NCBI GenBank assembly: GCA_963820955.1
Contig: CAWGCA010000003.1
Location: 248,001-312,000 of the forward strand
Direction: 5' to 3'
Length of the DNA stretch: 64,000 nt
Source of the DNA: CAWGCA01 sp963820955
GTDB lineage: Bacteria; Pseudomonadota; Gammaproteobacteria; Chromatiales; Chromatiaceae
Positions within the stretch are counted from its first letter, which is position 1; each line of letters opens with the position of its first letter. The notes under the pieces are model-generated. The model worked only from the letters and a program-made list of their open reading frames with translations. It had not been told where the DNA came from and searched no databases. The position numbers and the translations under genes were made by a program. Positions 25,989-35,595 of this stretch are shown piece after piece.

Positions 25989-26313
25989 GACAGACCATAG
26001 AGTCCCAACATTTAGAGCGACTCTTTGGGTGATAACATGTTTCTTGCTTTGCTCGATCGTACCTGGAAGCAGTTCAGCGTCGCAGTGACTATGGTGAGCA
26101 AATGACAGACTAAGATCACCTTCGTGAGATCAGCCGAAAAGCTGTGAACCAGCCGTGATCGCCGCGCGGTTGTCCCTACCTGTGGGTCGGCATATACCCA
26201 CAAACGGCAAGCGGAGAGATCTGGATTCCGAACTTTGGCAACCGTGTTACTATGGCATATCATGACCAAGTCTCATGTCTCTCAGCGTGACGCTGTGGCC
26301 ATCTACCTGCAGG
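25989..26313. other. gene-free stretch
   Basis: About 320 bases between the haem protein and the 26314-26434 repeat. A minus-strand frame is open from 26269 to 26012 but shows no recognisable domain or ribosome site. I see nothing else here. Confidence 0.4.
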
Positions 26314-26434
26314 CTAGTGTAGGTCGCCAAACAGTTTGTAACTTATAAACGCAGTGTTTTCGGCTATCAAATCGCTGAAACCCAGTAAAACAGGGATATT
26401 CAACTGTTACGTTATTTGTGACGACCTACACTAG
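26314..26434. repeat. 121-bp MITE with TA-flanked terminal repeats
   Basis: Starts CTAGTGTAGGTCGCCA and ends with TGACGACCTACACTAG; the arms are about 29 bases with several mismatches. Read as TA-GTGTAGGTCG...CGACCTACAC-TA, it has the TA target duplication of IS630/Tc1-mariner transposons. It has no ORF, so it is non-autonomous. It lies between the haem protein gene and trkH, whose ends are each more than 90 bases away. Confidence 0.75.
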
Positions 26435-26529
26435 ACTGAGGGCACGCCCCGCCCACCTGCAGCCGAGACAGACATGAGGATCGGTGTGGGTGCTCGCCCT
26501 GAAACCAGATGATATCGAAAAGAAGTTTT

Positions 26530-27987
26530 CTATCGGCGCCAGAATCCCATGGTGAAGATTACCAATAAGGTGTAGAACTCAAGCCGACCGGCAAGCATGC
26601 AGATCGACAACACCCATTTGGAAAAATCCTGAAGCTGTCCATAATTTTCCAGCGGACCCACGCCCGCCAGTCCGGGACCGATGTTGAACATACAAGCCAC
26701 AACTGCCGACAGGGCCGTCAATACATCCACTCCCATGAAAGTGAGCAGCAGAGTGGCGACGACGTTCACCAGCCATGTCAGATAGAACAGGTTGAGCAAG
26801 CCGGGGATGACCCTTTCGGGGGTGGCATCCCCATCGATATGAATTGCGAACACCCCCTCGGGTTCGGCAACGCGATGAAACTCATTGTTCACCACTCTGC
26901 CCACGAGCACGACACGCGCTACTTTGAGACCACCCGCGGTAGAGCCCGTGCACCCCCCGATGAACATCAGTATCAGCAGAATAAGCTGTCCCAACGGATA
27001 CCAGGCGCCATAATCCGCGCTCACAAAGCCGGTGGTCGAAAGGATGGACGCTACCTGGAAGAGCGCATCGCGGAAAGCAGGCTCCCACGTCCGTTGGTCC
27101 TGGACAATAAGCATTCCCGTGATCACGACCGTAGCTGTGACCACTATCAAAAGATAATACCGGATTTCGTAATCTTCGAATACCACCCGAGGCCGCCGCT
27201 CCACCAGCAACCTGAAATGCTGGATGAAACTGATACCTGCGAGCAGCATGAACACGATGATGACGTATTCGATCAGCGGACTGTGAAATCCGGCAATGCT
27301 GGCGGTACGGGTAGAGAATCCCCCCGTGCCCAGAGTGGAAAAGGTGTGACACAGGGCCTCGAAGTGGTCCATGCCCGCTGCCCTGAGGGCTAGGAAGAGA
27401 AATAGGGTAAGTGTCAGATAAACGATCCACAGGGCTTTGGCGGTTTCGGCCACACGCGGTGAGAGTAGCTGGGACTTCGCTCCTGAGAATTCGGCCCGGT
27501 AAAGGTGCATGCCGCCCTGCCCAAGGAGGGGTAGAACCGCAATTCCAAGCAGAACAATCCCCATTCCGCCGAGCCAATGGGAGAAACAACGCCAGAACTG
27601 TATGGGACGCGAAAGTTCCTCGACACGCTCAAGTACCGTGGCTCCTGTCGTCGTAAAACCGGATACGGACTCAAACATCGCATCGGTAAAGTTTGCAAAA
27701 TAGGGCGAGAAGAAAAACGGCAATGCCCCGAACAGGCAGATAGCAATCCATATCAGGGCTACCAACAGGATGGCCTCCCGAGGCTTTAACTCCCGTCGCG
27801 TTCTTTTTCGGCACAGCGCGAGCATTAGCCCACTGACAGCCAAGGTCACAAAGATGGCCCATTTAAAGGCATGCTGATCATCACCTTCGATGACGATGGA
27901 ATAAACTAAGGGGATCAGCATCATACCGGCCAGGGCAAGGATAAACTGCCCGAGTACCCAGCCTACCGCGCGCGGACTTATTACCAC
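26530..27987 (-). CDS. trkH: Trk potassium uptake protein TrkH
   Basis: A 485-residue K+ channel-like subunit with four pore-loop repeats, visible as FESVSGFTTTGATV, CHTFSTLGTGGFSTRT, ASILSTTGFVSADYG and ACMFNIGPGLAGVG; the glycine after TT/ST is the selectivity residue. It works with the cytosolic ring TrkA encoded upstream. It begins with GTG overlapping the trkA stop by seven bases, so translation is coupled. K+ uptake fits the other ion and osmotic genes around it. Confidence 0.96.
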   Translation of the reverse strand: MVISPRAVGWVLGQFILALAGMMLIPLVYSIVIEGDDQHAFKWAIFVTLAVSGLMLALCRKRTRRELKPREAILLVALIWIAICLFGALPFFFSPYFANFTDAMFESVSGFTTTGATVLERVEELSRPIQFWRCFSHWLGGMGIVLLGIAVLPLLGQGGMHLYRAEFSGAKSQLLSPRVAETAKALWIVYLTLTLFLFLALRAAGMDHFEALCHTFSTLGTGGFSTRTASIAGFHSPLIEYVIIVFMLLAGISFIQHFRLLVERRPRVVFEDYEIRYYLLIVVTATVVITGMLIVQDQRTWEPAFRDALFQVASILSTTGFVSADYGAWYPLGQLILLILMFIGGCTGSTAGGLKVARVVLVGRVVNNEFHRVAEPEGVFAIHIDGDATPERVIPGLLNLFYLTWLVNVVATLLLTFMGVDVLTALSAVVACMFNIGPGLAGVGPLENYGQLQDFSKWVLSICMLAGRLEFYTLLVIFTMGFWRR

Positions 27988-29369
27988 GGGATCAACTTCA
28001 AGCGTCTAGATTTAACCAGAAACCCTGCCTCGAGTTCAGCCACACAGCGCTCCAGGGCAAAAAAGATCACTCGATCCCCTGGCTGAATGATGGCATCCCC
28101 CCGCGGAACCCTCACTTCACCATCGGGGCGCGCAATGGCGCCCACGATCACCCCCCTGGGAAAACCGATCTCACGCAGGGGCCGGTTTACATACTGGGAT
28201 CCTTCTGGGGCTACCAGTTCGATGGCCTCCGCCATTTCCTCGCCCAGGGTGCGCACGGAGAGCACGCCTCCTTTGCGGATAAATTCCAGGATCGCATCCA
28301 CTGACTTGATCCTCGGACTTACCGTGGTATTGATGCCGAGTCGCTGCGCCAGCGAAACATAGTTCATGTGGTTTACCAGGGCCACCACTTTCTTGGCGCC
28401 CGCATCGCGAGCGAGCAAAGAAATCATGATATTGGCGTCATCGTTCATGGTCAGTGCGAGGAAGGCATCAACGCCTTCTACATTGGCCTGTAACAGCACT
28501 TCCTGGTCGGTACCGTCTGCGTTTATCACCAAGGTATGCTTGAGCATACGTGATGCCACCGCACACTGCTGCGGATCTTTCTCGAAAAGTTTTACCGAAA
28601 CACCCTCTTTTTCCAGCATATCGGCCATAGCCAAACCAACCCCGCCAGCACCGACGATAAATGCCTGATGAACCTCGTTCTGCTTCTTGATGCCCATAAA
28701 ACGCAGACTGTCGTCAAGCTCATCTGCCGTGGTGACAAAGTAGACATGGTCCCCCGGCTGCAACACCTCGTCACCATGCGGGATGATCACATCCTGCCCT
28801 CGAAAGATCATACAGATCATGATATTGGGGGGGGGATTCTGTTCCTCCAACTCGCTCAGGGCCCGGTCGGCCAGGCGGCTGCTGGCTTCCACGTTCATAC
28901 TGAAGATCTTTACCCTGCCCTCGGCAAAATCCCTGATATCCGTGACGCCGGGCACGGTCAGCACGCGAAAGATCCGCGCTACAATATCAATCTCCGGGTG
29001 AATCACACGGTCAACCCGTATGCCCCGTCGGGCCAGTATCGTCCCCCACTCGGCATATTCGGGGTTGCGCAGACGCAGCAGTTTCAAGGCTTCGGGGGCC
29101 TGTGCATCGACGATCAGGGTCACCAGCACATTGACCGCGTCCTCATGGGTCGCAGCAATCAACATGTCTGTGTCGGTAATGCCTGCCCTGCGCCACGTAG
29201 TGATTCGAGTGGCGCTGCCCTTGATGATCTGGGCATCGAGATGGGCTTCCAGATAGCGGACCTGGTCCCCGTCCATCTCGACTATACAGACTTCGTTACC
29301 CTCGCGTACCAGGCGGCGGGCAATGAACTCGCCACAGTGTCCGCCGCCAGCAATAAAGATTCGCATCAA
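27981..29369 (-). CDS. trkA: Trk system regulatory subunit TrkA
   Basis: A 462-residue cytosolic protein with two RCK repeats. Each has a nucleotide-binding Rossmann half (RIFIAGGGHCGEFIA at the N-terminus and AFIVGAGGVGLAMADML near residue 235) and a TrkA-C half (ending PHGDEVLQPGDHVYFV and PRGDAIIQPGDRVIFF). It binds NAD(H) or ATP and gates TrkH. First gene of a two-gene operon with trkH. Confidence 0.96.
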   Translation of the reverse strand: MMRIFIAGGGHCGEFIARRLVREGNEVCIVEMDGDQVRYLEAHLDAQIIKGSATRITTWRRAGITDTDMLIAATHEDAVNVLVTLIVDAQAPEALKLLRLRNPEYAEWGTILARRGIRVDRVIHPEIDIVARIFRVLTVPGVTDIRDFAEGRVKIFSMNVEASSRLADRALSELEEQNPPPNIMICMIFRGQDVIIPHGDEVLQPGDHVYFVTTADELDDSLRFMGIKKQNEVHQAFIVGAGGVGLAMADMLEKEGVSVKLFEKDPQQCAVASRMLKHTLVINADGTDQEVLLQANVEGVDAFLALTMNDDANIMISLLARDAGAKKVVALVNHMNYVSLAQRLGINTTVSPRIKSVDAILEFIRKGGVLSVRTLGEEMAEAIELVAPEGSQYVNRPLREIGFPRGVIVGAIARPDGEVRVPRGDAIIQPGDRVIFFALERCVAELEAGFLVKSRRLKLIPW

Positions 29370-29497
29370 AAAAATCCTTCATAAAACGAAGGCGCAGACG
29401 TTGAGGAAGATTGCCTCTATGGTCCGATGGATGATTCCGGTGTACAGAAAAAGTTCTGGTTGAACCTTTTCCTGGACTGTGAATCAATGGGTTACCT
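29370..29497. other. upstream region of trkA
   Basis: A short region holding the trkA leader. I see no clear promoter match. The gene-free stretch continues to 30144 apart from the dispersed repeat at 29498-29610. Confidence 0.3.
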
Positions 29498-29610
29498 AAT
29501 TGTTGCGCTGAGTTAACAACGAGTTGAATTTGTCCATGCGGAAATTATCCACGTAACCCAGCAGAATAGAAACAGCAAGGGTGCGATATGGAGTCGCATC
29601 GATTTTCGCG
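29498..29610 (-). repeat. 113-bp dispersed repeat, copy B (full length)
   Basis: Inverse orientation to the copy interrupted by IS66 at 1129/3502. Shared blocks on the minus strand include GACAAATTCAACTC, TGGATAATTTCC, CTGTTTCTATTC and GCGACT...ATCGATTTTCGCG in antiparallel order as expected. A TGCGA...TCGCA hairpin within it is kept in this and the 54482 copy. Confidence 0.65.
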
Positions 29611-30144
29611 ACGGTGATTTCATGAGGATTCTAGATCCCACACTGTTCAAGCAGGCTCAGCACTGGGAACATACTTTAAGCTGGTAGACAATCGCTATAC
29701 TTGCTAGTCGTGACATTCACGACGACCTTGCAAGGATGCAAGAATGTTACCGTTGTCGGCTGGCAGGGAAACCAGTATGGGGCTATTGTCAACTACGCCA
29801 TGCGAGCGGCAGACTGAGGCAATAAATACCGGCAAAGACCGTTATCGCAGTTACTGATTGCCACCTGAAATCGTCAGCCATGTTTTCTGATTGTACTACC
29901 GTATCTGCTTTGACTTCAGTGATAGCCTGTACCAATATGAAATACGCCCTCCCTTCAGGCTCATTTCATATTGGAAGAGGCTGTCCCTGGATTGATGTAT
30001 TAAAGAATGCTAATATTCATTGTTGGAATTCTGTAGTAACGCCGCCGCGAATCGTCGTTTCGTTAAACCGGTTTCCGGGTCCTGCAATGACATCGCGCAG
30101 GGTGCTGCTCAACGGTTAAACTTAGTCCTATCTCGAGAAAACAG
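29611..30144. other. gene-free stretch upstream of the SulP gene
   Basis: About 530 bases. A plus-strand frame from 29880 to 30119 (79 codons) has no recognisable domain and looks non-coding. A 29-codon frame at 29737 (MQECYRCRLAGKP) contains a CxxC but is too short to judge. The SulP promoter must lie here; no clear match is seen. Confidence 0.35.
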
Positions 30145-31887
30145 ATGCCTTCGTCAACCAGTTTGATGGTAGTTTTTCCTTTCCTCAATTGGATGCGTTT
30201 CGTTTCCAAGGAATCGTTGAAAGCCGATTTTTTTGCTGGTTTGACAGGCGCTGTAATTGTGCTCCCTCAGGGGGTCGCCTTTGCAACGATCGCCGGGCTG
30301 CCGCCGGAATATGGCCTTTACACGGCCATGGTGACACCCATCATTGCGGCGTTGTTTGGTTCCTCTCACCATTTGGTATCAGGACCAACGACGGCTATTT
30401 CTATCGTAGTTTTTTCAGCCATCAGTCACCATGCTGAACCTGGCACTCCAGAGTTCATTACCCAGGTTTTAACGCTCACATTTCTGGCGGGGATCTATCA
30501 ACTGGCGTTTGGCCTTGCTCGCTTGGGTAGTCTGGTCAATTTCGTGTCACATACCGTGGTCATGGGCTTTACCGCCGGCGCTGCTATTTTGATCGCAACC
30601 AGCCAGATGAAGCATATTCTTGGCGTTGCTATCCCCAAGGGTGAAACTTTTCTGCATACCTGGTACGACATCTACACGGAATTCGGCAGCATTGACTACT
30701 ACTTGGTTTTTATCGCGTTGGCGACCCTCGCTTCCGCATTGTTGGCAAAACGCTTTTTTCCCAAACTCCCCAATCTGTTGATTGGCATGCTCGTTGGGAG
30801 TCTTTTGGCGATTGGTCTGGCGCCGATGACCGAAAGCATCAAACTTGTGGGTGAAATACCAGCACACCTGCCACCGCTGTCATCGCCAGATTTTTCTTAC
30901 GAAACCATCAAGATGCTCGCGCCAGAGGCGTTCGCTGTCGCGTTGCTGGGATTGATTGAGGCCGTATCAATAAGCCGGGCAGTTGCCGCCAAATCCAGCC
31001 AGCGAATTGAAGCGAGCCAGGAATTTATTGGTCAGGGATTATCGAATATTGTGGGCAGCTTTTTCTCGAGCTATGCCGGGTCAGGATCGTTCACCCGCTC
31101 GGGTATCAATTATGAGGCCGGTGCACGCACTCCGATCTCTGCAATCTTTGCGGCGACAATGCTGATGGGGATCGTGATGTTGATCGCACCCCTGACCGCA
31201 TACCTGCCAATTGCTTCGATGGGAGGAGTCATCCTGCTGGTTGCCTACAACCTGATCGACTTCCACCACATCAAGAATACGCTAAATATAAGCAAGTCGG
31301 AGTCGGCTATTTTCCTGACCACCTTCTTCGCAACGCTATTCCTCGAGCTGGAATTTGCAATCTATCTCGGTGTGTTGTTGTCGCTGGTATTCTTTCTGGC
31401 CAAAACATCCACACCCGCTATCCCGACACTTTCAATAGATGGGGCTCCCGGTGAACCCGGACGAAAACTGGTATGTATCGAACAGAAGCCAGTCAGACAG
31501 TGCCCTCAGTTGAAAATCATTCGGATAGACATGTCTATCTATTTTGGATCTATCAACCACATACAAAATCGAATAGCGCGCATTGTGGAGAGCGAGCGCA
31601 TCAAGCATATTCTCATTGTAGGTAGCGGTATCAATTTCATCGATTTGGCCGGTGCCGAGGCGTTGATTGCCGAGGCCAGGCAGCTTAAGAAACAGAGCGG
31701 GTGCCTTTACTTTGTGGGCTTGAAGCCATCGGTGTATAAATTTGCCGCCAAGTCGCATATGGTACGTGATATTGGTCCGGATCATTTTTTCGACCGTAAG
31801 TCCGAGGCCATTAAACAGATCTTTAAGAAGCTGAATCAAGCAGAATGCGTCACATGTTCAGCACAGATATTCAGTGAGTGCCCATAA
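30145..31887 (+). CDS. SulP-family inorganic anion transporter with STAS domain
   Basis: A 580-residue inner-membrane protein. The SLC26A/SulP transport domain includes FFAGLTGAVIVLPQGVAFATIAGLPPEYGLYTAMVTPIIAALFGSS, VSGPTTAISIVVFSA and SSYAGSGSFTRSGINYEAGARTPISAIFA. The C-terminal STAS domain spans roughly 440-560 (IIRIDMSIYFGSI ... ILIVGSGINFIDLAGAEALI). SulP proteins carry sulfate, bicarbonate or related anions, often with Na+ or H+. Monocistronic by context; an imperfect hairpin follows at 31902. Confidence 0.94.
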   Translation: MPSSTSLMVVFPFLNWMRFVSKESLKADFFAGLTGAVIVLPQGVAFATIAGLPPEYGLYTAMVTPIIAALFGSSHHLVSGPTTAISIVVFSAISHHAEPGTPEFITQVLTLTFLAGIYQLAFGLARLGSLVNFVSHTVVMGFTAGAAILIATSQMKHILGVAIPKGETFLHTWYDIYTEFGSIDYYLVFIALATLASALLAKRFFPKLPNLLIGMLVGSLLAIGLAPMTESIKLVGEIPAHLPPLSSPDFSYETIKMLAPEAFAVALLGLIEAVSISRAVAAKSSQRIEASQEFIGQGLSNIVGSFFSSYAGSGSFTRSGINYEAGARTPISAIFAATMLMGIVMLIAPLTAYLPIASMGGVILLVAYNLIDFHHIKNTLNISKSESAIFLTTFFATLFLELEFAIYLGVLLSLVFFLAKTSTPAIPTLSIDGAPGEPGRKLVCIEQKPVRQCPQLKIIRIDMSIYFGSINHIQNRIARIVESERIKHILIVGSGINFIDLAGAEALIAEARQLKKQSGCLYFVGLKPSVYKFAAKSHMVRDIGPDHFFDRKSEAIKQIFKKLNQAECVTCSAQIFSECP

Positions 31888-31901
31888 CCAGGGATTAACA
31901 T

Positions 31902-31928
31902 ACCCATAATCGGCACTCGATAATGGGT
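31902..31928 (+). terminator. hairpin downstream of the SulP gene
   Basis: ACCCATAATCG, a five-base loop, then CGATAATGGGT (one mismatch). It lies 15 bases after the SulP stop but lacks a clear T run, so intrinsic termination is uncertain. Confidence 0.35.
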
Positions 31929-32073
31929 GATTGGGGATGCACCAGCATTTTCTTGGCAACGATTACGCCCTAAACCCGGTAGGGTCGAGGGCTGGCAGTG
32001 TTTTTGGTAGAGACAGGCTCTATGCCCTACAGGGGAAGGCCGTACCCGTTGCAACCCCGGTGCGCCGGGCCGT

Positions 32074-32379
32074 CTAAGATGAAGTTGCCTTGCCCGGTAT
32101 TTCGATTTTATTTTCGTTCTCCAGCGCCTCTGTGGCGATTTCGTTGTAAAGATATGCCACGCTCGTGTACAACTTCTGAAATGCCGGATGGGTATCGACA
32201 AAATGCTTGTACTGCTGGGTATCCAGGAAAACTTCTTCGAGGAACTCGATATCCAGGTTTGACAGTGCTTCGCCACGGTCGACCAATTTCTTGATATCCA
32301 GGATTCTTGGAAGTCGCTGTTTTTCGAAGCGCTGCATCACCGCTTCGAGAACCCCTTCTTGCTCCAGGGCATCGTACAT
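32074..32379 (-). CDS. small conserved-looking hypothetical protein
   Basis: A 101-residue, mostly helical, acidic protein beginning MYDALEQEGVLEAVMQRFEKQRLPRILDIKKLVDRGEALSNLDIEFLEEVF. No membrane segment or known motif is recognised. AAGGAG lies just upstream of the ATG, and composition and codon use are coding-like. It lies between the SulP transporter and the K+ channel, convergent with the former and co-directional with the latter, 143 bases after it. No function proposed. Confidence 0.65.
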   Translation of the reverse strand: MYDALEQEGVLEAVMQRFEKQRLPRILDIKKLVDRGEALSNLDIEFLEEVFLDTQQYKHFVDTHPAFQKLYTSVAYLYNEIATEALENENKIEIPGKATSS

Positions 32380-32522
32380 TTGGCAATCTCCTTATTGGTG
32401 GATTCGCTACATCCTAGCAAATAAGCGACCGGCCGGTACAGAAGGCAGCCTGTGCGAGCCCGGTTCTGATTTACACGCACGTTGTTTCGACGTCGAAGTA
32501 GAACGACCGAAAGGACCGTGCG

Positions 32523-33470
32523 TTAAGTCAGTGGTTCCCCGCAATGGGGGCAGTGTGTCTTCGCCGCTTGTGCCACGCCTTTAACTTCCGACTGAACCGT
32601 TCTCAGCAGTTGCTGGACATCGACCCGCTCCAGTCCAAGTTCATCTTTTGCTTTCAGCAAGTCACGGCGATCCTGGGCGTCAATTTCACCGTCTCTCAGT
32701 ACTCTCCTGGCAGTTTTCACATATGCTTCCCGCCGCCGCGCGAACTCGGTGGTAAATCCCGACGCAATGATTCCAGCTGGCAATGCCGCCATTCCGACAC
32801 CCAGAACCGTGATCACTATGCCAAACATACGCCCGGCAACGGTGATCGGTACGACATCACCATAGCCTACGGTGGTCAAGGTGACGGTCGCCCACCACAT
32901 TGCGCGTGGGATACTCCCGAACACCTCCGGCTGTGCTGTACGTTCCACGACGTAAATCCCGGCCGAAGCGAGGACAACCAGAACGATCATGAGAAATATT
33001 GCGGAGATCAGGATTTTAGCCTCGTTCCTCAGTACGCTACCGAGCAACTCGAGCACAGCAAAATGGCGCGAAAGTTTGAATATCCGCAGCAATCTGAGCA
33101 CCCGTAAAATGCGGGTATCTATAGGCAAAAACATGCTCAGCCAGAACGGTAGAATCGCCAGCAGATCAATCAGCGCCAGGGGCGATACCGCGTACCTGAG
33201 TCGTCCTCTCCAGCCTGATCCGAAAGCAAAATCCTCTACGCACACCCAGAGCCGGAACAGGTATTCGATGGTGAAGACAGCGACGGAGCCGACTTCCACG
33301 TAGGCAAGCCAGATACCATAGCCGGCACGAATGGAATCCTCAGATTCAAGAATCACCGCCAGCACGTTGATAAGTATCAACAACATCAGCGCAGAATTGA
33401 GGATACGACCCGAAGGGGCATTCCCATTGCGCATCTCGAGTAGAATAAAAAACCTTTTCCTGAAGGTCAT
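32523..33470 (-). CDS. voltage-gated potassium channel (6TM) with C-terminal zinc ribbon
   Basis: A 315-residue Kv-like channel. Six transmembrane segments are visible; S4 carries regularly spaced arginines (RILRVLRLLRIFKLSRH) and the pore has TLTTVGYGD, the K+ selectivity filter, followed by S6 with a glycine hinge. A soluble tail includes a helical region (RRVLRDGEIDAQDRRDLLKAKDELGLERVDVQQLL) and ends with HCPHCGEPL, half of a zinc ribbon. It would open on depolarisation for K+ flux. Located in the ion-transport cluster, transcribed alone or with the small gene downstream. Confidence 0.93.
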   Translation of the reverse strand: MTFRKRFFILLEMRNGNAPSGRILNSALMLLILINVLAVILESEDSIRAGYGIWLAYVEVGSVAVFTIEYLFRLWVCVEDFAFGSGWRGRLRYAVSPLALIDLLAILPFWLSMFLPIDTRILRVLRLLRIFKLSRHFAVLELLGSVLRNEAKILISAIFLMIVLVVLASAGIYVVERTAQPEVFGSIPRAMWWATVTLTTVGYGDVVPITVAGRMFGIVITVLGVGMAALPAGIIASGFTTEFARRREAYVKTARRVLRDGEIDAQDRRDLLKAKDELGLERVDVQQLLRTVQSEVKGVAQAAKTHCPHCGEPLT

Positions 33471-33589
33471 ATCCGGGTTCCCTGCGGTTATATTTTGGGC
33501 AACTTAACAGCGCTGTAGGGTCGAGGGCTGACGCGGTAACCCACTAGTAGAGCCCTTGTCTGTATCCGGAGTCTCCGAATAAGGGGACA

Positions 33590-33728
33590 GAATAAGGGGA
33601 CAGTATACCTATTCATCCTTCACAGAGTCGTGATAGCTTCCTAGGTCTCCTCCGGTTTATTTGACGCTAGAATTCGTCTGACCGGTGGCTAAACAACCAT
33701 AAGGAATAGGTATACTGTCCCCGGAATT
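33590..33728. repeat. GGGGACAGTATACC inverted-repeat element, copy 3
   Basis: 139 bp, nearly identical to copy 4 (35457-35595) across the interior, including CTTCACAGAGTCGTGATAGC and TTGACGCTAGAATTCGTCTG. The left edge shows a stutter, AAGGGGACAG-AATAAGGGGACAG. It lies downstream of the DUF4340 gene stop. Confidence 0.9.
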
Positions 33729-33760
33729 GGCCGGCTCGATGCTGAGCCGGTAATATATAA

Positions 33761-34751
33761 CTACTCTGTAGCCTCCTGTATCATCGCTGACTGCTTTTCT
33801 TCATCGAATATTTCCGTGGGCTTTCCTTTGTTTTTCACCTGGACTAATTTCTCGCGCGCCATGTCCAAGAGTGGCTTCGCCGTAAAGTCGGCAATCTTGA
33901 AATAGTGATTAAGATCCGAACGCTTCAGTACATAATAAGGCGCCTCCTCCGGTTTAGAGAAACGATAGCTTAAGGCTTGACCATCCTTCAGTACTATCTT
34001 AATCTCGAGGTCTGGCTGATCCTGCCGGTATTCTGCCTTTGCTTCAGTACCAAGGAGTGATTGAATACGCAGCCCGGTCAGTTTATCAAGCAGCAAGCGG
34101 ACTTCTTCCATGTTTGACTCTTCGTTCTCTTTCAATTCTGAGAGCTGCAACCTATCTTCCTCCCGCTGTAGAACAAAGCCAGGCATCTCGATACGTTCTA
34201 ACTCATCAGCTTCCAGATTTAGAATCTCTTTGTCAATCCAGCCATCTACCTTGGTGCTGGCCTCCCAGGTATTAAACTCCACAGAAAAAAACGATTCCTC
34301 ATCCATTGGTCTGACATACACCTTGCGAAATCCTGGAGAGGTACCCGCATAAAGCTGCGCCAAGATTTCTTCCTTTGAATACAGTGTCAGTTTACGTTCG
34401 AACTGATCTTCAGCCACCTTGAATCGCTGAACTGCACCGCTGGTAGTCGCCACCGGCCAGCCCTTTTCAAGAGCAGTAAGCTTGTCCAGCAGCCGTTCGA
34501 TTCTACCCTGATTGGCGGGGAAATCTCCGATTTCTGGTAGCGGTCGCAACCATTTACCCTCTTGCTTGTGAAGCACCACGCTATCCTTGCCATCCTCGAT
34601 ACGGAGCGCATATACCTTCTGTTTGTCGAAAACGAGCAACTTCTCTTCGGCCTGGAAGGCACCATAATCTCTAACTGTGAGATTGACAGCCACGACCAGA
34701 ACCAATTGTGCCACCAACAGCCCCCCCCAGAATGAAGATATACTTTTTCAT
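33761..34751 (-). pseudogene. DUF4340 protein of a Gld-like ABC operon, frameshifted in an 8-G tract
   Basis: DUF4340 proteins accompany GldA/F/G-type ABC transporters and are membrane-anchored with a periplasmic part. The main frame (33761-34717) has LRIEDGKDSVVLHKQEGKWLRPLPEIGDFPANQGRIERLLDKLTALE and SWEASTKVDGWIDKEILNLEADELERIEM-like blocks. The expected start, MKKYIFIL at 34751, is in a different frame; the two join if a run of eight G (34711-34718, C on the plus strand) were seven. This may be a true frameshift, a slippage-prone switch or a sequencing error. It follows the GldG-like gene by 16 bases. Confidence 0.75.
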
Positions 34752-34767
34752 CACTCAAACCCTCTTC

Positions 34768-35456
34768 TCATTCGGCTATGCCAAGGACCGCTGCGTAACG
34801 CAACTGTGCCTGCCTGTTAATCTGCCGGCGAATCAGCCATACCAACAGTAGGCCAAGTATTGCCAGTCCATAGTTGAGGTATTCCCAGAATACCTCGGCT
34901 TCCCGATCCAACGGATTAAGGGTGCGTGAGAAATGTGCACGGCCTCGGATAGACAACAGACCGCGATCCTCGAGTGACCAGTCAATAGCGTTTTCCACCA
35001 GTTGCACGGGTTTGAGATAGCGGGTGCCCAATCCGGAGGTGACCAGATCCAACATTTCGTCGGAGAGAAAGCTGTTGGATGCAAACAGAATAATGCGAGC
35101 AGATTCAGGTGAGCGATCGATCACCCGGGTAATGACCGGTTCTTGCTTTTCTTCAGTCTGTCCCTCACTCTCCTGAGAAACCAGCGATGCATCTACCTCT
35201 TCCTGGTCTTCTTCTGTAGCGTCCAGTGGTGAAGGTTTATCCTTGAAGAAGGAGTCAAACCGGCCATCCACTGCGACAGCCAGCAGTTGTCTTCCCCGCT
35301 CCTCTCCAACCGGAAGGCCAAGCTGCCCATAGGCATGAAAGTCAGTCTGGATATTCAAGCTGTCCGAGGTCCAGGCATCATCCGTGCTTTCCAGCAATCG
35401 AATGACCTGGCGCCCCTGGTTCTTCCCCTGACGAATCAGGGGAATCAGGGGAAGGG
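34768..35456 (-). pseudogene. GldG-like ABC-type auxiliary component, 5'-truncated by MITE copy 4
   Basis: The C-terminal part of a GldG/IFT52-type protein: ARIILFASNSFLSDEMLDLVTSGLGTRYLKPVQLVENAIDWSLEDRGLLSIRGRAHFSRTL, then a C-terminal transmembrane segment (YGLAILGLLLVWLIRRQIN). These proteins join an ABC ATPase and permease in an envelope-associated transporter of poorly known role. The N-terminal half is missing; sequence upstream of 35456 is MITE copy 4 and then the ATPase start. Part of one deletion event that removed the ATPase C-terminus, the permease and the GldG N-terminus. Confidence 0.8.
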
Positions 35457-35595
35457 GAATCAGGGGACAGTATACCTATTCATCCTTCACAGAGTCGTGA
35501 TAGCTTCCTAGGTCTCCCCCGGTTTATTTGACGCTAGAATTCGTCTGACCGGTGGCTAAACAACCATAGGGAATAGGTATACTGTCCCCGGAATA
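35457..35595. repeat. GGGGACAGTATACC inverted-repeat element, copy 4, at a deletion junction
   Basis: 139 bp, almost identical to copy 3. It sits exactly between the truncated GldG-like gene and the truncated ABC ATPase gene. Its left side is preceded by short repeats of GAATCAGGGG (35433-35460), suggesting replication slippage. Confidence 0.9.

Noticed and set aside
29880..30119. 79-codon frame upstream of the SulP gene
   Set aside because: No domain, no ribosome site and no coding-like composition.
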